Shown piece after piece: positions 24,769 through 37,753 of a stretch of 64,000 nt of DNA. The stretch lies in contig JAJTUQ010000002.1 of NCBI GenBank assembly GCA_021399445.1, positions 3,038,001 to 3,102,000 of the forward strand. Direction: 5' to 3'. The stretch is from Xylogone sp. PMI_703 (taxonomy: Eukaryota > Ascomycota > Leotiomycetes). The position numbers and the translations under genes are program-made. The notes below the pieces were generated by a model. The model was given only the letters and a program-made list of their open reading frames with translations. It had not been told where the DNA came from and did not search any database. The number at the start of each line of letters is the position of its first letter. The first letter of the stretch is position 1.

Positions 24769-25359
24769 ATTGAAAATAATGGGCAAAAAGAACTTCCAGA
24801 AGTTGAGTGTTTTTAGAGAAGGATATACTGCATCGGAAGGTGAGCTCCGACCTCGTTAAGCTTCCACTCCGCAATCGGTGATGGTGGGCAAGTGGGGTGT
24901 ATCGATGTAAACCTGAAATGTAAGGATCCCAGTGGAAGTAGGGCTGCGCTAGAGGCACACTAACGCCCCCCTTTTCTCCTTTCCCCAAATCCTGCCAAGT
25001 CACAACCACTGCTTATTCTTCACCACATACAAAATATACGTGTTGCAACACATAAAGCATATGTACCAAATAGACATGAATTTTTTTCTTGTTTAACTCT
25101 TAAATGAAATAGATCCACGTAATGACTACATTTCTTTTCCTCATACTTCCTCACTTCATAAATGCATTGTGCTCTGGTTATTCTACACAAGAAGGGTATC
25201 TGGAGCAAAACATAAGGAACCAAATGAATCCTCCCCCATTGTATCCAAACTCTCATAACTACCGCCGTAATGATCATATGCCAATGAACCATGAAATTCA
25301 CACGTATCCTAAAGAGTATCTCTTGAAATTGTTTCATAAAAACTTCCGAAGTAATAACG
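24769..25359. other. LEU2 promoter region and 3' end of the PHD gene
   Basis: 591 bp between two minus-strand genes. It contains the LEU2 promoter (right of the ATG on the plus axis) and the PHD-gene 3' UTR. No named binding site recognised. Confidence 0.5.
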
Positions 25360-27700
25360 TTATCGAAGTGAGGTAAATGATTTATGCGCTAATGGCGAAG
25401 CTGCCGGACGGCGGCTGGGTCGCTCTTTATTTCGTCGGCCTCCACGAAGATTTGGGGTCTCAGCACAGAAGGCACAGATATATACTGAAGGGAGTGCACG
25501 TCGATCAACGCCAACACAATCAGCATGGAGCCAGTTTTCGCATGACTCGCTGTGAAATGTTAATTTCTAGCCAGAGAGCCACAGAAAGCGTGATGATGAA
25601 TAACATACCATTGAATCATGAACGAACCATTATCTGGTCCCTTGCAGACGCATCTTGTTGTGCCACTCCTTGAACTAGATGGCGTGCCCCTATCTAGGTC
25701 ACTAATGGTAGAAGGTGATATATTCCTTGATGATGTATAACGGTATCCGCCTCGAGTATTTGGGTTCGAAGAATAGATGTGATGATAAGTATTTGAGGCA
25801 GCAATCTGCCCCTTTTTGCGGTTCTCAACGACCTTTCGAAGTTCCCGCTTTGCATCACCAGATGGCGTAGTCTGCTCTTCCACGACGGTTTCAGCTTCAC
25901 TTACATAGTCATCATGGCCCGAGGGACGTGGATCTGGTGATTCGGATTGGGTGTAAGAGCTGGCACTTAAACTGTATCTGCGATGGCCATTGATAACATT
26001 GGTTGTCTCAAACCTGGAGAGTTTGGGGCCTTTCCTCGGCTGGGGAAGACTAAATGAGGTATTGCGGCTGGGTATGATAATCGCTTCTTCATCCGAAGAA
26101 GACTCGTAAGGAGAAGGAGATTCCCAGTCTTCCCGGACTTCAGGCATAGGTCCTGCTCTGCTTGTCTTGGGTTCATCATCCACAGTGACAGTATGAGCCC
26201 TCGCTTTGCCCTTTGAATCAATCACAAACTTCACTTCAGTCCGTGGACGCAAAACCTGAGATTCTGGTATCGAGGCAAGACTTGCAAGGCGCTGGCTCTT
26301 CACCGGTGATATCCTTCCCCCAAGAGAAGGTGTCCGCCCTTTTATACACAATTAGTTATTTTCACAATCGATAAAAGCTAACAATTACCTTTCACGCTTC
26401 TCCCGCGGCCGTCACTTATACTTCGTTGCAGGCCGGGACGTGCAGGACTCTTCACTGGTGAACTCGCTGATGCTCTATCGATTCGATATCCAGGCCCCCG
26501 TTCTCTTGCACTTCGAGACCGTCGGAGCTCCTCCATGTCTCGCCGTGATTCACGTAACTGATGCTGATATGGCTCTTGGATTCGACCGCCGATGGATTGG
26601 CTGGTAGAAGGGAGAGTTACATCCTCAAACTCCGAAGCCACTGCTCTCGAAGCAGTGTTACTTTGAGAGAAGAGAAGTAACGGATCGACGGCGGTGTTAA
26701 AATCCAGCCCTACAAAGGGCGCACTGGAGACTGCAGCTGTGTGATACTGAAAAGGCGTGCTAGAAGCTGGAAGGCTTGTGCTGGGCGTATCACTCTTAGG
26801 AGCAAGCAATCTTTGCTGCTTGGGTGGTTCCTGTTGCTGGGGCATATGGACATTGCCCTGATCCTGATACATGGATCCGCTTCTATCCCAATCGAAGGAG
26901 TGAGTGGACCGGTGAGAGCCAACATTGAGCATGCCTGCCCCGACTGTGCCAAAATCCATGCTCATATCACGCATGCTGGTGTCTGGATCCCAAAAGCTCC
27001 TGTTGTCCCCATACATAGGAGCGGCTGGTGCGGTAAGAGGATAACTAAAGAGGTCGGCTGATGTAGTGGTGGTGAACGACATCATGTAGGGTGTCTGATC
27101 GTGTATTCCGGACCCGCCAAAGCGGTCGTCCTGAGATTCATGTTGCATCGTATCGGGGATCTCCCTTGACACTCTCCTCCTCGTGCCTTTCGATGCTGAA
27201 TGTGGAGGGGTGGCAGTTTGGCCAGTAAAAGCCTCGCCCAGATGTTTCTTATGCTTAGCAGGCGTTAACTTCTTCACCGAGCTTTCATTGAAATGACGTC
27301 TTGTACGGGTGTGAAGGTCGGGGAAGGAGCCTAACCGATTTGCCGGATCAACAGGAGGAAGGGGTAGACTGGGGTTCGGCGAGAGATGATGGACATGGGT
27401 GGACAGTTCGTTGTCGATTTCAGAAAAGTGGTGAGGCTGGCTAGAGGATGTCGATGGCCTAGGGGTCGCGATATCGACCAAAGGAAGGTGACTGCTGATG
27501 AGGCGTCCAGGTGTAGTACCAAAGACGGTGTATTCCTCCGCGAATTGTGGTGTCCAGCCGCTTCGGTCTTCAAAGGAGGACGTGTTCCTGGGAGTCTCGA
27601 ATGTCGGGCTCTGGAAAACGGCAGAAGTCGGAGTTTGTGTAGGGGTCGGAGGTTGAGCGTTTGGATGCCCAAAGCTAGAGCGAGTCGAGATATTAGCCAT
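25360..27700 (-). CDS. PHD-finger protein with long disordered N-terminus
   Basis: Probable nuclear chromatin reader, 743 aa. Exons are 26389-27700, 25609-26338 and 25360-25549. About 660 residues are Ser/Pro/Gln-rich and look disordered, with many SP/TP sites. A PHD zinc finger (about 666-710) closes the protein: 'CVCKGPDNGSFMIQCESC', 'ENWLHADCVGV', 'YICAFC'. This gives a complete Cys4-His-Cys3 set, and the Trp before the His resembles the aromatic cage of H3K4me-binding fingers. The second intron (59 nt) splits the finger inside 'MIQ|CESC'. Without splicing the finger is lost, so the downstream exon is essential. A short basic tail follows ('RRNKERPSRRPA'). I start at MANIS; longer in-frame reading enters the CT-rich leader. 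Methyl-lysine binding is inferred, and I cannot name an orthologue. Confidence 0.85.
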
Positions 27701-27704
27701 GGGT

Positions 27705-27770
27705 GCTTTATTGAAAAGAAGGAGAAGGAAAGAAAGAAAAGAAGAAAAAAAATAATTATAATCTTGGGGT
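27705..27770 (-). promoter_or_regulatory. CT-rich leader of the PHD-finger gene
   Basis: Just upstream of the chosen ATG the minus strand is almost pure pyrimidine (plus strand GAAAGAAAAGAAG type), consistent with a leader or transcription start tract and arguing against the longer in-frame start at 27850. Confidence 0.4.
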
Positions 27771-28976
27771 GACCTAAAATTCTCTTGCAAAGTCCGTACC
27801 TGTATACCGGTTGATCCCAACTCATGGCAGAAATGAAGGCTACCACTCACACCTAGCAGTACAATGCAAGCAGATCTGCTTCCCCACGCCGTGCCTATTT
27901 AACTAGACTTTTGTTGTGCACCAGCTCGGATTGCTTCCAGACCGCACCCTTCTCCCTCCTGTGCACGGGTTATGTAATGACGGGCGTAATATTCGGTATG
28001 CAGGTCGATCATCTATGGAAAGGGCAGAGGAGGATGATTGAGAGAGGGAATGGCGGAGCAACGATTGAATTAGACGGAGGACACAGATCTCTCAAGGCAT
28101 GACCGAGCAATGGCATCTGGTGGTAGTAATTGCTGAAGAAGCAATGGAGGTTAGTAACAGGGAGCCGGGGCGGACGAGGTTGTAGTTGGCCCGCCTACCA
28201 GAAGAAAAAAAGCGAAGCCTTTGCATATACGGTGCCTGAATAGGCGGGGCTCTTGGTCCGAGTGTGTAAGCATACGTTGTTGACCGCGATATCGACGATT
28301 CTAGAGACGGTCAGATCGGGGACGGAGGAGAAGACGAAGCAGCGACGAGTTGTGCGTGCCAGCTGCAAGGTACGAGACGGCGAGGTTCCCCGTTGCGGGA
28401 ACACAGAAGGAGAAGAAGATTGGAGGAAGACACAAACCTGACGTTTTATTGCAGGTGCAGCAAAGCGGCATCCCAGGATTTCGGGAGTGGAGCCACGATC
28501 ATAATTGGATGTAGCGAAAGTTGTGACAATGTATAAAAAATAATGGATATCTGCGAAATGCGTCGGGGCTGGTGGGGGACGAGATATGCGTTTGCTAGGA
28601 GAGCTAATATCCAGGTCGGGAATTCAAGGCGGGGCGAATGAAGAGGAGCAGCAGCCCAGGCACCACGAGCTTTGTCCGATAAAAGTACAAAGGCGTGGAA
28701 ATGAGATCAAGGATGATTGCGATTGCTTTGCTGGCCGTGCTTGAGTGTATATACTGGTACTTGTACTTCCTGTGATCAAGCGCCGGTGGGATATCCGATA
28801 GAGAGTTATGCACCCACAGCTTCAAAGGCAGCAGTTGCCAGTGGGGGTGAGTACAGGCGCAAGGACAGCAGCAGCACCGCTCGAATTCCCGAGAACGATT
28901 TGCCTGGATAGAGTGGAGGGGAGTTTGAAGGCAAGAAAAGAGAGAGGGAGACCAAGAAGACACGATATGAGACGAG

Positions 28977-29003
28977 AATCAATCAATCAATCAATCAATC
29001 AAT
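28977..29003. repeat. (AATC)6 microsatellite
   Basis: Six perfect AATC units followed by a partial unit, read directly. Confidence 0.9.
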
Positions 29004-30490
29004 TTCCCAGGATGTTGGAGCACGGCTAGGAGCAACCAGGAACCAATTGAGGGTAACGCACCGCAGGCAGGGCAGGCAGGACCAAGGCAGGCGCAACGCT
29101 GAGCGCAGGCAGATGAGGTCAATGGCACGGCCAAGCCCACGCCGCCTGCAGAGATACAGCGTTGGTTGAAGTAGTCTCCGAGTCAGAGCCAGATGGCGAC
29201 TGCACCGTGGAGGAAGGTAGTATTCTCCACCATCTCCATCATTACTGTATTGCCGTATTCTGTTGCGATACCAGAGCCCAATAGTGATTTTGTAGGGTGA
29301 GGGGTGTGTATCATCCAGATCGAAGCGAAGAGTACGAGTCATCCATCCCAGCGTCCGCCGTTACAGTACAGTAGAGCAGTTGGCTACCAAGAGGATCCTG
29401 AGATCCACCAGAGGGCCAACGCAAGGCGAGACAAGATGAGACGAGGCTAGAATTAGAATGAATTAGAACCAACGGCTTAAGGTCAGAAAAGAGAGAGCGA
29501 GAGTCGCTCTATGTCAGCACCACGCGAGCAAGCGCAAGCCACGGCCTGGAAGTGCGAGCTGATACGGAGTAGAGAGTTGCTTAACAGCACCTATATCAGC
29601 AGCAGTTGATTAATATAACATTGCAGTATTTGCTATTGCCGTGATCAACGAATCAACGCAGCCAATTCCCGTCACCGACTTTACTCCTTTTCCTCTTTCC
29701 CATGTTACCCACAAACAACCAGCACGTATGTGTGTAACTGGTGATGTACACCGCAATAAGTGCGGGGACTGCTGCTGTCATCTTACATAGGAACCGTCCC
29801 GGGGCCGCTGTGGTTCGCCCTGGATCATGCACCACCAGCCTGTACCTGCGTAGGGCGGAGACTCCGTACCGTAGATCTGGAGGTGAACCATCGGACGCAG
29901 GACATTGTTGCGAATTGGTCAATGAGACTCTGCTCTGCACTGCTCCTTTTTCTTCTCTCTCGGTGTCGCATTCTCCTGCATACCGTATTGCGTAGTTGAG
30001 ATGGCGCAATGCTCCTTCTATTCGCTCCCCCTCAGGTCATACAACAACCACCAACCACCAACAGCCATGCTCTTCGTATAATCTTCCGTATTCTGGTGAA
30101 TGATAAGCCAAAGAGACAAGACGCCGTTGCGTGATCCGGCTGCGGCAAAGGGCGATGAACGATGAGCATCGGATGGGTTGAAAAGGAGGGGGAGGGGAAG
30201 AGAGGGACGCGCATCCAATCTCCGGCTTCAGCTAGCCATGGGTGCGGCGGGACAAATTTCGCAGCTCGTTGCGACTACGACTTTCTATTTCTGCAATTTG
30301 CCTGCAATCAGCCTCAATTATTTCTAGTACTGTGCACTTCTCCATCAATATTTCTCTACATGATTGATTCCCGGCTATCGAACAAGATCAATGCGCTTTC
30401 ATATTGTTGCTGTACACCTACACTCTGCCTCGAACCCATATCAGAATATCCTAATCCCAGCCCCGTCCCTCTCATTCTTCTTCCGATCAC

Positions 30491-30513
30491 CCAACACCAA
30501 CACCAACACCAAC
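30491..30513. repeat. CCAACA hexanucleotide repeat
   Basis: Nearly four head-to-tail CCAACA units in a CA/CT-rich plus-strand stretch. Confidence 0.8.
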
Positions 30514-32675
30514 AGCCATCCGCTTACTCTCACCAAATCATAATCACCCCTCCAACTCTTGTCTCACTTTCGTAACCACCACCCCATCCCTCACAAGAGC
30601 TTTGCGCCATATGACAAATCTCCAATTACAACCCGCCCTTATCCAATATTGATACTCATACTCGCTCAGGAATATAACCTAGCCCTTTTTCAAATTGAAC
30701 TCACAACACATGCTCTCTCAGGATCTATATCTCACTCAGTAAAATGAAGACATCAGTCTTAAAACCAGATCTCCTCTACGAGAGGTCCATTCAATTGTGG
30801 GTGTTCTGGAGAATTGGAGGTTGGAGTAACTAGTAGTTTGTGATAGCTAGGAGTGAGGGTGATGCTAACATGGGTGTCGGAAAGCTACAACGAGACGCAG
30901 TCAACCGAGGTCAATAGGGACAAACAAATACAATTACAATTACAAAAGACAAGTATGTAGAGTGCAGTGGCGTAAGTGCACAAGTTGGTCAACGCTACTA
31001 CGAAGCAGGGGAGCTCTATATATATTTACGTTAGCAGTAGATAGGGTAAAGGGGTGTCGAGGTAGCGACACGAAGTTTCAACATGTGAAGTGAAAGGCAT
31101 GTCCGTTTCCATATCAGGGGGGAGGGAGTGGGCGGATTGAGTTGCAGCTCCGACTCCAAACTAGACTGCAAACCACATCACATCCAGGAAGAGAGAGTCC
31201 CCTCAATTACGTTCCCGGGCGAATTTGCCCTTGTCTCCTATGAGAAAGCTTTCTTCACATAACTACCACAAGAACGAAGAAACCCAGCTGGGAGAGCGCA
31301 TGTTCTACTTCCCCTCACAGATAACGGGGAGAAGAAGAAGAAGCGGATCCTCAAATCCCTTAGTGAACTCCAGCCTAACCCAACTCAACCCAACTCATAA
31401 TTTATTCTAGTCCAGCCCTATGGAATACTCCGAGAGAGAAGATAAACCCCGTCCTCCAGTCTTCCAGTCTGCTTGCACCTAATAACTGCGCTCAACGATA
31501 GTGCTCTACAATACAGTGCAGGCTATCGCATCATGGCTAACGCCAGCATCAAGCATCAAGCACAATTAACACCCCTACGCACGGGGATTGCCTGACCTGC
31601 ATGTTATGATACTGTATTATACTAGCATCTCCATCAAATCGAGAGCAACCAGGTTGAGTACAAACGCCCCTCACCCCACTACCTCTCATACCCCACGAAT
31701 GGCTCTTAACTACCCGATACGGACATAACAGAGTAAGATGTGAGAACATAAATACTCTTCTGGTACATAGTAACACGGCATCTTTACCCGGCGTCCCACA
31801 GCATGTGGTCATCTCTCTAAATAGATCAACAGACATAAGCACCAAGTTTCATCTTTTTACCCCTCCCCCTCATACGAAAACTGCCTTGCTAACTTTAGAT
31901 CGTGCTGCCTAGGATGATAATTCCTCATCACTTGGGATAGGCACACACTACTCACATAGACATGCATCTGTTCTTTCGTAAAAAAGAAACACTAATCTTC
32001 ATTTGACAGCTACAACTAGCTACTGTGATCTAAACTCAAACTTGGTATAATATATATAGGAAAAAAGGTGTCCATATGTAGAAAGTATATATCAAAATAT
32101 AAGAGTGAAGCATATACACAAAAAACGGAAATCTACCCTCCCAATCGTAATTTTCCCTCCTCTTTCACACCTTGCGGTGCATACGCCATCATCAGGATAG
32201 CAAGTTTGGGAATAAAAAAAAGCAAAAGACGGAACAATAAGAGCGTAAGAAAAAATGGTTCAAAGCCAATGTGTATCCCTCTCTTTCTGCGCCTCGTGAA
32301 TTCATCAAAATCACACTTGCACCCATCAGTCCCGTCGAACTCACACATACACAAATATCCCTATTCCTTTATCAAAACAATAATACCCAGAATTCCATCG
32401 AGGTTTCGAAAATATCCCGTATTAAAAACCCCTCCCCGCCTATATCGGTCGTAAAAAGAGCGTATTTGCGTTGCATTGCTTGGTATCTCCCCTTCTAAAA
32501 TGGTTTTTGATAACAAAAAGAATAAAAAATGTGTCGCGTTTTCGTTGCATTCTTGATTTCGGTATTTATGTATCCATCAAAACAGTAAGAGATAAGAGAA
32601 AGTTTTTAAGAAAGATGAGAACGAGATGATTGTTGCATGAGTGGTTCGAAGCCGAAAAAAACTAAAGTAAAGACA

Positions 32676-34601
32676 TCAAATCATTGAGGATAACCCCTCT
32701 AAAGGACTGATCATTTTGTGTTGAACGATACCGCCGTCTAGCGTCGGTGTGTTTGACATTGAAGGAATGGGTGTCATTTGCGGCGTCATGGGAACATCCA
32801 CCTTTGATTTTGTTGGTGTTTGATTTATATTAGCTGTCCCGGTTGCCCGGGTATGAGAGCTCTCCCGGCGACGTTTGGGAGCATCTTTAATCTTAGGATG
32901 AGTGTGGCACTTATATGCATGTCGGAACCAAGTCGTCCCCTTCTTCTTGCTGCTAACCAATGCAACCCACTCTCCACAGCTTCCGCATAAGCCTTCCCAG
33001 ACATCGGGATTTCCATCCATACGCCTCGTCTCCTGAGGCTCTTGGAATGGGCTCCCCGTTGCGGCACTGATACCATGGGTGAAGCTCTTATCATACCAGA
33101 AAGCACTATTCTTCAATACCAGCCATCTTCCAGGCTTGCAAATTCCGCACCATCCCTCACGCTTGTTGCCGTGACCACGCACCCAGCGAGGTGTGTAGAG
33201 ATCACCATCGAAACGCAGTTCTTGTTCGTGTGGGATCATGTCCGGGTCCTCTGGCCTCATGTCTTCGGGCGGCGGGTCCAAGGCATCTTCGGAAAGTGAA
33301 GCATATAGGTTCGGAGGGTCACTTAATTCAGCATAGTGCGTATGAAGGGACTGCGGGTCAGCATTGCTCTGAAGCATCCGGAAAAGACCATGAGACAGCA
33401 GTGGAGGTGGATTTTCAAAGTGAGTTGGCTCAGGGAAGTTGTGTGATGGAAGCAGCATAGCATTTCGATGGAATCCAGCATTGCTAGATAGGAGAAATGG
33501 AGGCTGCTGGGATTGAAGAGTATTCATAGCGAGAGGCATCGGGTTGTTTGGTGGTAGAGTTGGTGACGAATGGTGAGACTGCAGGGTTGCAAAGGCCTCA
33601 TGAGGATGATACACAAAAGGAGATGCTCGACGGTTGGGTAGGGCGTATGATCCGGTCGACCAACGCTTGGTCCGTGTAGCATCAATAGTGTAGGGAGCAG
33701 AGCGCATACTTGGACGAGGCGAAGGAGAAGCACGTCCTCGACTCTGGGTTCGTACAAGTTCTGGGCGCTGTTGAGGGGCAATCCTTGGTGAAGCGACAGG
33801 CGAAAGTTGGGTGGAAGACATGAGTGAGTTGCGGTTCGAGCGCATAGGATAATCTGATGTATATGACTGGGTTTCAGACATGGTTGCAGAGAAGTCCTCA
33901 TGGGACATCATCTCTGAGACAGGACCGGTCGTAGATAAAGTGAATGAAGAACCGGACATTCGTCGAGAGTTGAATGAGTTCTCGAAGCCAAGATGGTGGT
34001 CATCCATATTAGGAGTCGAGTACCTCAGATCGAGTATCTGCATCGATTCATCTGTGGTGTAGGCATGCCCAAGATGCATTTCGTGGTCCAGACCATGCAT
34101 ATCCATACCATCGTCACAAGTCTTTGTGGTCCAGCCATCTGGATGATCCGTTAGTACGTGGTTTTCCTTTGCGCCTCTCTGCGAGGAAGATTGGGGCGTT
34201 TACTCACTGTTGCTCATGGACGAAGGTGGATACAGTTCCTGTCCCGGATAGGCATGACCCATCTCCTCATGCATCTGAAGCATCGTCGTGGTTGGAGTCT
34301 CCCAGGTCGATGATAATGCTGTATAGTCCTGTGGCAGGTAGTATGAGAAGCCCGACTCGTGTATCGTTGCAGGACGTTGCTTGCGCACGGTAGGAGGAGT
34401 TGGTGCCGACCACATGGCATTGCCAAAGGACTCCATCTTCATTGGGGCGTCATTGGGGCTCATGGTAACTGAAGGCACTGATCGAGGAGGGAAATCGCGA
34501 CGGAACTTATTGGGGTTGAGGATTAAGGAAGGTGTCTGTGGTGTCTGTTGGTGGACGAGCGGTTGCGCCTGGTTGGCATCCGCGGGAAAAGTGTCGCCCA
34601 T
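32676..34601 (-). CDS. DUF4451-type putative transcription regulator
   Basis: Protein of 618 aa; exons 34208-34601 and 32676-34138. The N-terminal two-thirds are Ser/Pro/Met/His-rich and probably disordered. The C-terminal conserved domain (about 420-550) includes 'GDLYTPRWVRGHG', 'REGWCGICKPGRWLVLKNSA', 'FWYDKSFTHGISAATG', 'WEGLCGSCGEW' and 'TTWFRHAYKCH', then a basic stretch 'KDAPKRRRESSH'. The paired CxxC motifs plus a final Cys/His suggest a zinc-binding fold. I recognise this as the fungal DUF4451 domain found in S. pombe Meu26 and filamentous-fungal regulators (family recalled, not searched). DNA binding is inferred from the basic zinc-like domain. The first intron was placed so that 'SMSN' joins 'NGWTTKTCDDG'. 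About 6.8 kb upstream is gene-free, and a CT-rich minus-strand patch near 35040-35210 may mark the promoter. Confidence 0.8.
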
Positions 34602-35913
34602 TGTGTTGAACCTGCCCTCCGGTTGTTGGAGAAATGGCTACAAATGCAATTGTTAGTGATGCTCTCCCATCTGAGGTTGCGTTGAGGGGTGCACAAAGAT
34701 AGGTCAAGGCACAGTCCCCAATGCACTGAAGTCATCGGTGACGTGTTTCTGGCCAACAAGTTTCGCAACGACAAGGCATGCTATAGAATCATACATACCA
34801 GATACAATTGATGATAATAGTTGCTAGTAGGCTAAAATGCTCGATCTCCCGACGCAGCTGAAGGAGTGTAGACTCTCCCTTGTACTACAGCCTTGTGGTA
34901 GTGGGGGCGGGTGAGGACCTAGTAAGTGTAGATATATTGTAGGGCTGTCCAACCCAATATACGTAATGTTATCCAGGACACCTAAATATGACTCGTGATT
35001 TGGAAAGTAAAAAAAAACCCCGTTGACCTGGAGAGATACAAGTTGGTATTGTGCGTGGTAGAAGAAAGAGAAAAGAGGGAGCGTGGTGGGTTCGGTGGCG
35101 ATGAGGAAGCGGCAGTGGGGAGCGTAGTGTTGATATGAGTGACCGTGAGCAAGTGAAGAGCGAGAGCGAGATCCAGACAGCCGACGACTAGCCAGAGAGA
35201 TTTAAAAAGAAAAGGACGTTTCAGATCTATATCGGGGCCCGTCGTAAAAGCAGATTGCGCGTGAACGGGAAGCCAGCTCCCGTAGAGATTCTCTTCCCTA
35301 GTCCGAGGACTAATAGCAGATGATCGGTTTTATAGCATGTATACGTTCAGTTAGTGCTGTGATGGAATGGCAGGTGTGTCCGAGGTCTTTGCTGCTGCGC
35401 GGATTGCTGGCGTCTGGGTGACGTTCTTCGTTCTTGGCCAAGAGAGGAGGCAGAGATATAGAAGAATATGGATGGTTATAAGAGGATGAGATGTGCGAGT
35501 GAGATGAGATCGAGGTGAGCAAGAGATGAGCGTGTCGGAATTGGGCCGTGAAGGAGTGAACGGCCGTGCAGGAAAGTCGTTGTACTCGGCAGGTACGGGA
35601 TGGGGATCGGACGCGGCGAACAGGACAGCACAGGGCGGGACTGGGGTGGTTCTAGGATGAGGACTCGAGGATAGAAGGCGACAGGAACAATTAAGAGGAC
35701 TGGAAGAGAAAAGCAAAGAAGCGCGATCCTGGAGGGTATAAAGGACTGGCACTGTGGAAAAGGTATCAACCTAGAGGGTAAGGCGCGGTGCGCGGACGGT
35801 AGATGAGATCGATGGTGGAGGAGAAAGAAGTGAAGAGGGTCCAGGAGCCCCCTCGAGAGCTGTTTCCCAGGGTGGCCATTGGGCAGCCGGGACTGGTGAG
35901 TGGCCGCGGTCTG

Positions 35914-35937
35914 GTCGTTGTCGTCGTCGTCGTCGTG
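35914..35937. repeat. GTC trinucleotide repeat
   Basis: About eight GTC units with one GTT interruption, in a GC-rich segment. Confidence 0.85.
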
Positions 35938-37415
35938 GATGGAGGTTGAGGGGGTGTGGTGTGGATGGTGGTTGTGGCAGGGCAGGGATCTGCCGGTCGT
36001 AGGGGCCAGCAGGGGCACAGGGGTGACCGGGGACCAGGGGCACGCCAAAGCCCCCTGGTCGCCGGAACTGTGGCTGGACTCTCCCTCTGTTTTCTGGCGA
36101 CGTGACGCCAGTCCAAGTCTGTGTGTGCCTCTGCCGGCTTGTTTGGGCCAGAGGCGATGGGAGTCCGTGGGCGGATATCCTGGGTTGTCTGTGTTCGACG
36201 TCTGTGTCACCGTTGAGAGAGCTGGCGTGCTTACTGTGTGCACACACTGTTTGTATCCCTCCTCTGGCTTCCTCGCACGCGCTCCCGATGTGGAAGATGA
36301 CCGATGCCCATCTGCTTCCCGTCGAGGGCACCAACCTAAGGGCAGGGACAAATACTGTGGTATACACCGTACACACATATACACATACATTTTCTCAGGC
36401 GCACACACATGCACACAACCCCCGGCGCGCTCTGGCCCTCGGGAAGGATAACAGGAAGTCCCAGAGACCGTTGGCCTCCGCAGAAGGAAAGAGAAGAAAG
36501 GAACAGCGGCAGAGGGAGAACAGAACAGAAGAGCCGGCTATCATGGTTCCATATCCGCCCTGGTTCTGGGGTGCCAGCTGAGTACCATACTCTCTGTAAG
36601 GCCATCGTTCGATACTGGCTGGGTCACTCATGTTCCTGAGATTACTTTGATACCGTCCCGGCCCAGAACAAACCCCCTTCGTGTACCTCACCCGAGCGAC
36701 ACGACTCGATTAGGGTTGCTGGCTTGTTCCTCTTATTTCCCTTCTCTGCGCGCGGGCTCCGGTTTGGGCTGCGTGGATCGAGACAGCAGTGCGTACCGGA
36801 CGGTAGCAGTTCTGTACAGGAGTGCGAGACGGTACAGTACAGTGGCTCTTGTAAATGTCGATGTGCCTGTAGTATTATGTGCCGGTACTGGACCGAGCCT
36901 CGCTACGACGCAGTTGCCGCGGGGCCATCAGTTGGGAGTAATGGTTCGTCGCAGGAACGATATCACAGGACCGTGACCATGACAGATTCGCGCTGGAGCG
37001 GTCGTATTGTGGTTCTTCCGCCTCGTACACAGGTCGGATTGGGATAGCACGGCGTGTGGTCGCATGTCCTCGTTGCCGTGCTGGGCCTGGATTGTTTGGG
37101 CGATGTGTTTTACCGTACCGTCTTCTGCTGGAGAGAGCACTTTAATTGCCCGGCAGTGGAGGGCGATCACCAAACGTTTGGGGCTGCTGCTTGCTGCGTA
37201 CCTTGCCTACCCGAGGGCTCGCCTTGGCAGCGAGTGGAGTGGGCCCTGCATCGCTTCCGACGCTTGCTGTACGGTTCGGTGCGCTGCGCTACAACCTGTC
37301 AAACTTCTCACTGCCGGCCCTCCAATGATGCCCTTCCTCGCTACTCGCCTTCGTACTGTGTGCACTGTACTGCCCACACAAATACCCGAGTACTGGACCT
37401 CAGCACACAGTATAA

Positions 37416-37437
37416 TACCGTACGGTACGGTACTGTA
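37416..37437. repeat. Four overlapping TAC-N-GTA palindromes
   Basis: Four heptamers (N = C, G, G, T) overlap by two bases each at 37416, 37421, 37426 and 37431, forming a 5-bp-period array that is nearly self-complementary. Confidence 0.85.
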
Positions 37438-37753
37438 CAGTCCGGCACTGCATTCGCTCTCTCTCTCTACAGGGCGAGCCGCTCTACTGTATTCATCGCC
37501 CCCAAGTGAGCAGAAATCCTACTATCCCGCTAGTTTCAGTTGCTCTTCTTCCTGCAATTCCCGAGGAAGTTCGAGACCGACTCATTCTTCTCTTTTTCCC
37601 TTCATCTTCCCTCTTCTCTCACAGATATCAAACATGCCTGCATGCGATCGCCATCGGCTTGCCTCTTACTGTGACCGGTACGCCCCGGCTGACTCCCATC
37701 CCGCATCGTGACAAATCGTGCTCTTGCTCTGCTCCCCCTCCAAATCAGCTACA

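Larger units (their letters stand above)
27771..32675. other. 4.9 kb gene-free block upstream of the PHD-finger gene
   Basis: Only short or overlapping open frames without domain signatures. Contents seen: an AATC microsatellite (28977-29003), a CCAACA repeat (30491-30513), polypyrimidine/polypurine stretches, and TAC-N-GTA heptamers near 29243, 29362/29367, 29867, 29981 and 31610. The right-hand 700 bp are AT-rich and presumably the 3' region of the DUF4451 gene. No tRNA, rRNA or transposon protein recognised. Confidence 0.55.

Noticed and set aside
27701..27850. Upstream ATG at 27850 for the PHD-finger protein
   Set aside because: The added residues (Phe/Leu/Ser run) come from the polypyrimidine leader. 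MANIS start fits better.
32637..32660. 'gtggttcgaagccga' as a possible B-box of a tRNA or Pol III gene
   Set aside because: Only a partial B-box match and no A-box or cloverleaf upstream.
35476..36414. 312-codon minus-strand frame in the gene-free block
   Set aside because: Low-complexity Pro/Ser/His/Arg-rich translation, overlapped by 116- and 201-codon frames on the same strand and 183- and 159-codon frames on the other. Its sequence follows DNA repeats (GTC, CA). No domain or codon-use signal.
37007..37711. 234-codon plus-strand frame
   Set aside because: Overlaps other long frames, runs through the heptamer array and a CT tract, and has no domain. Stop-poor composition explains it.
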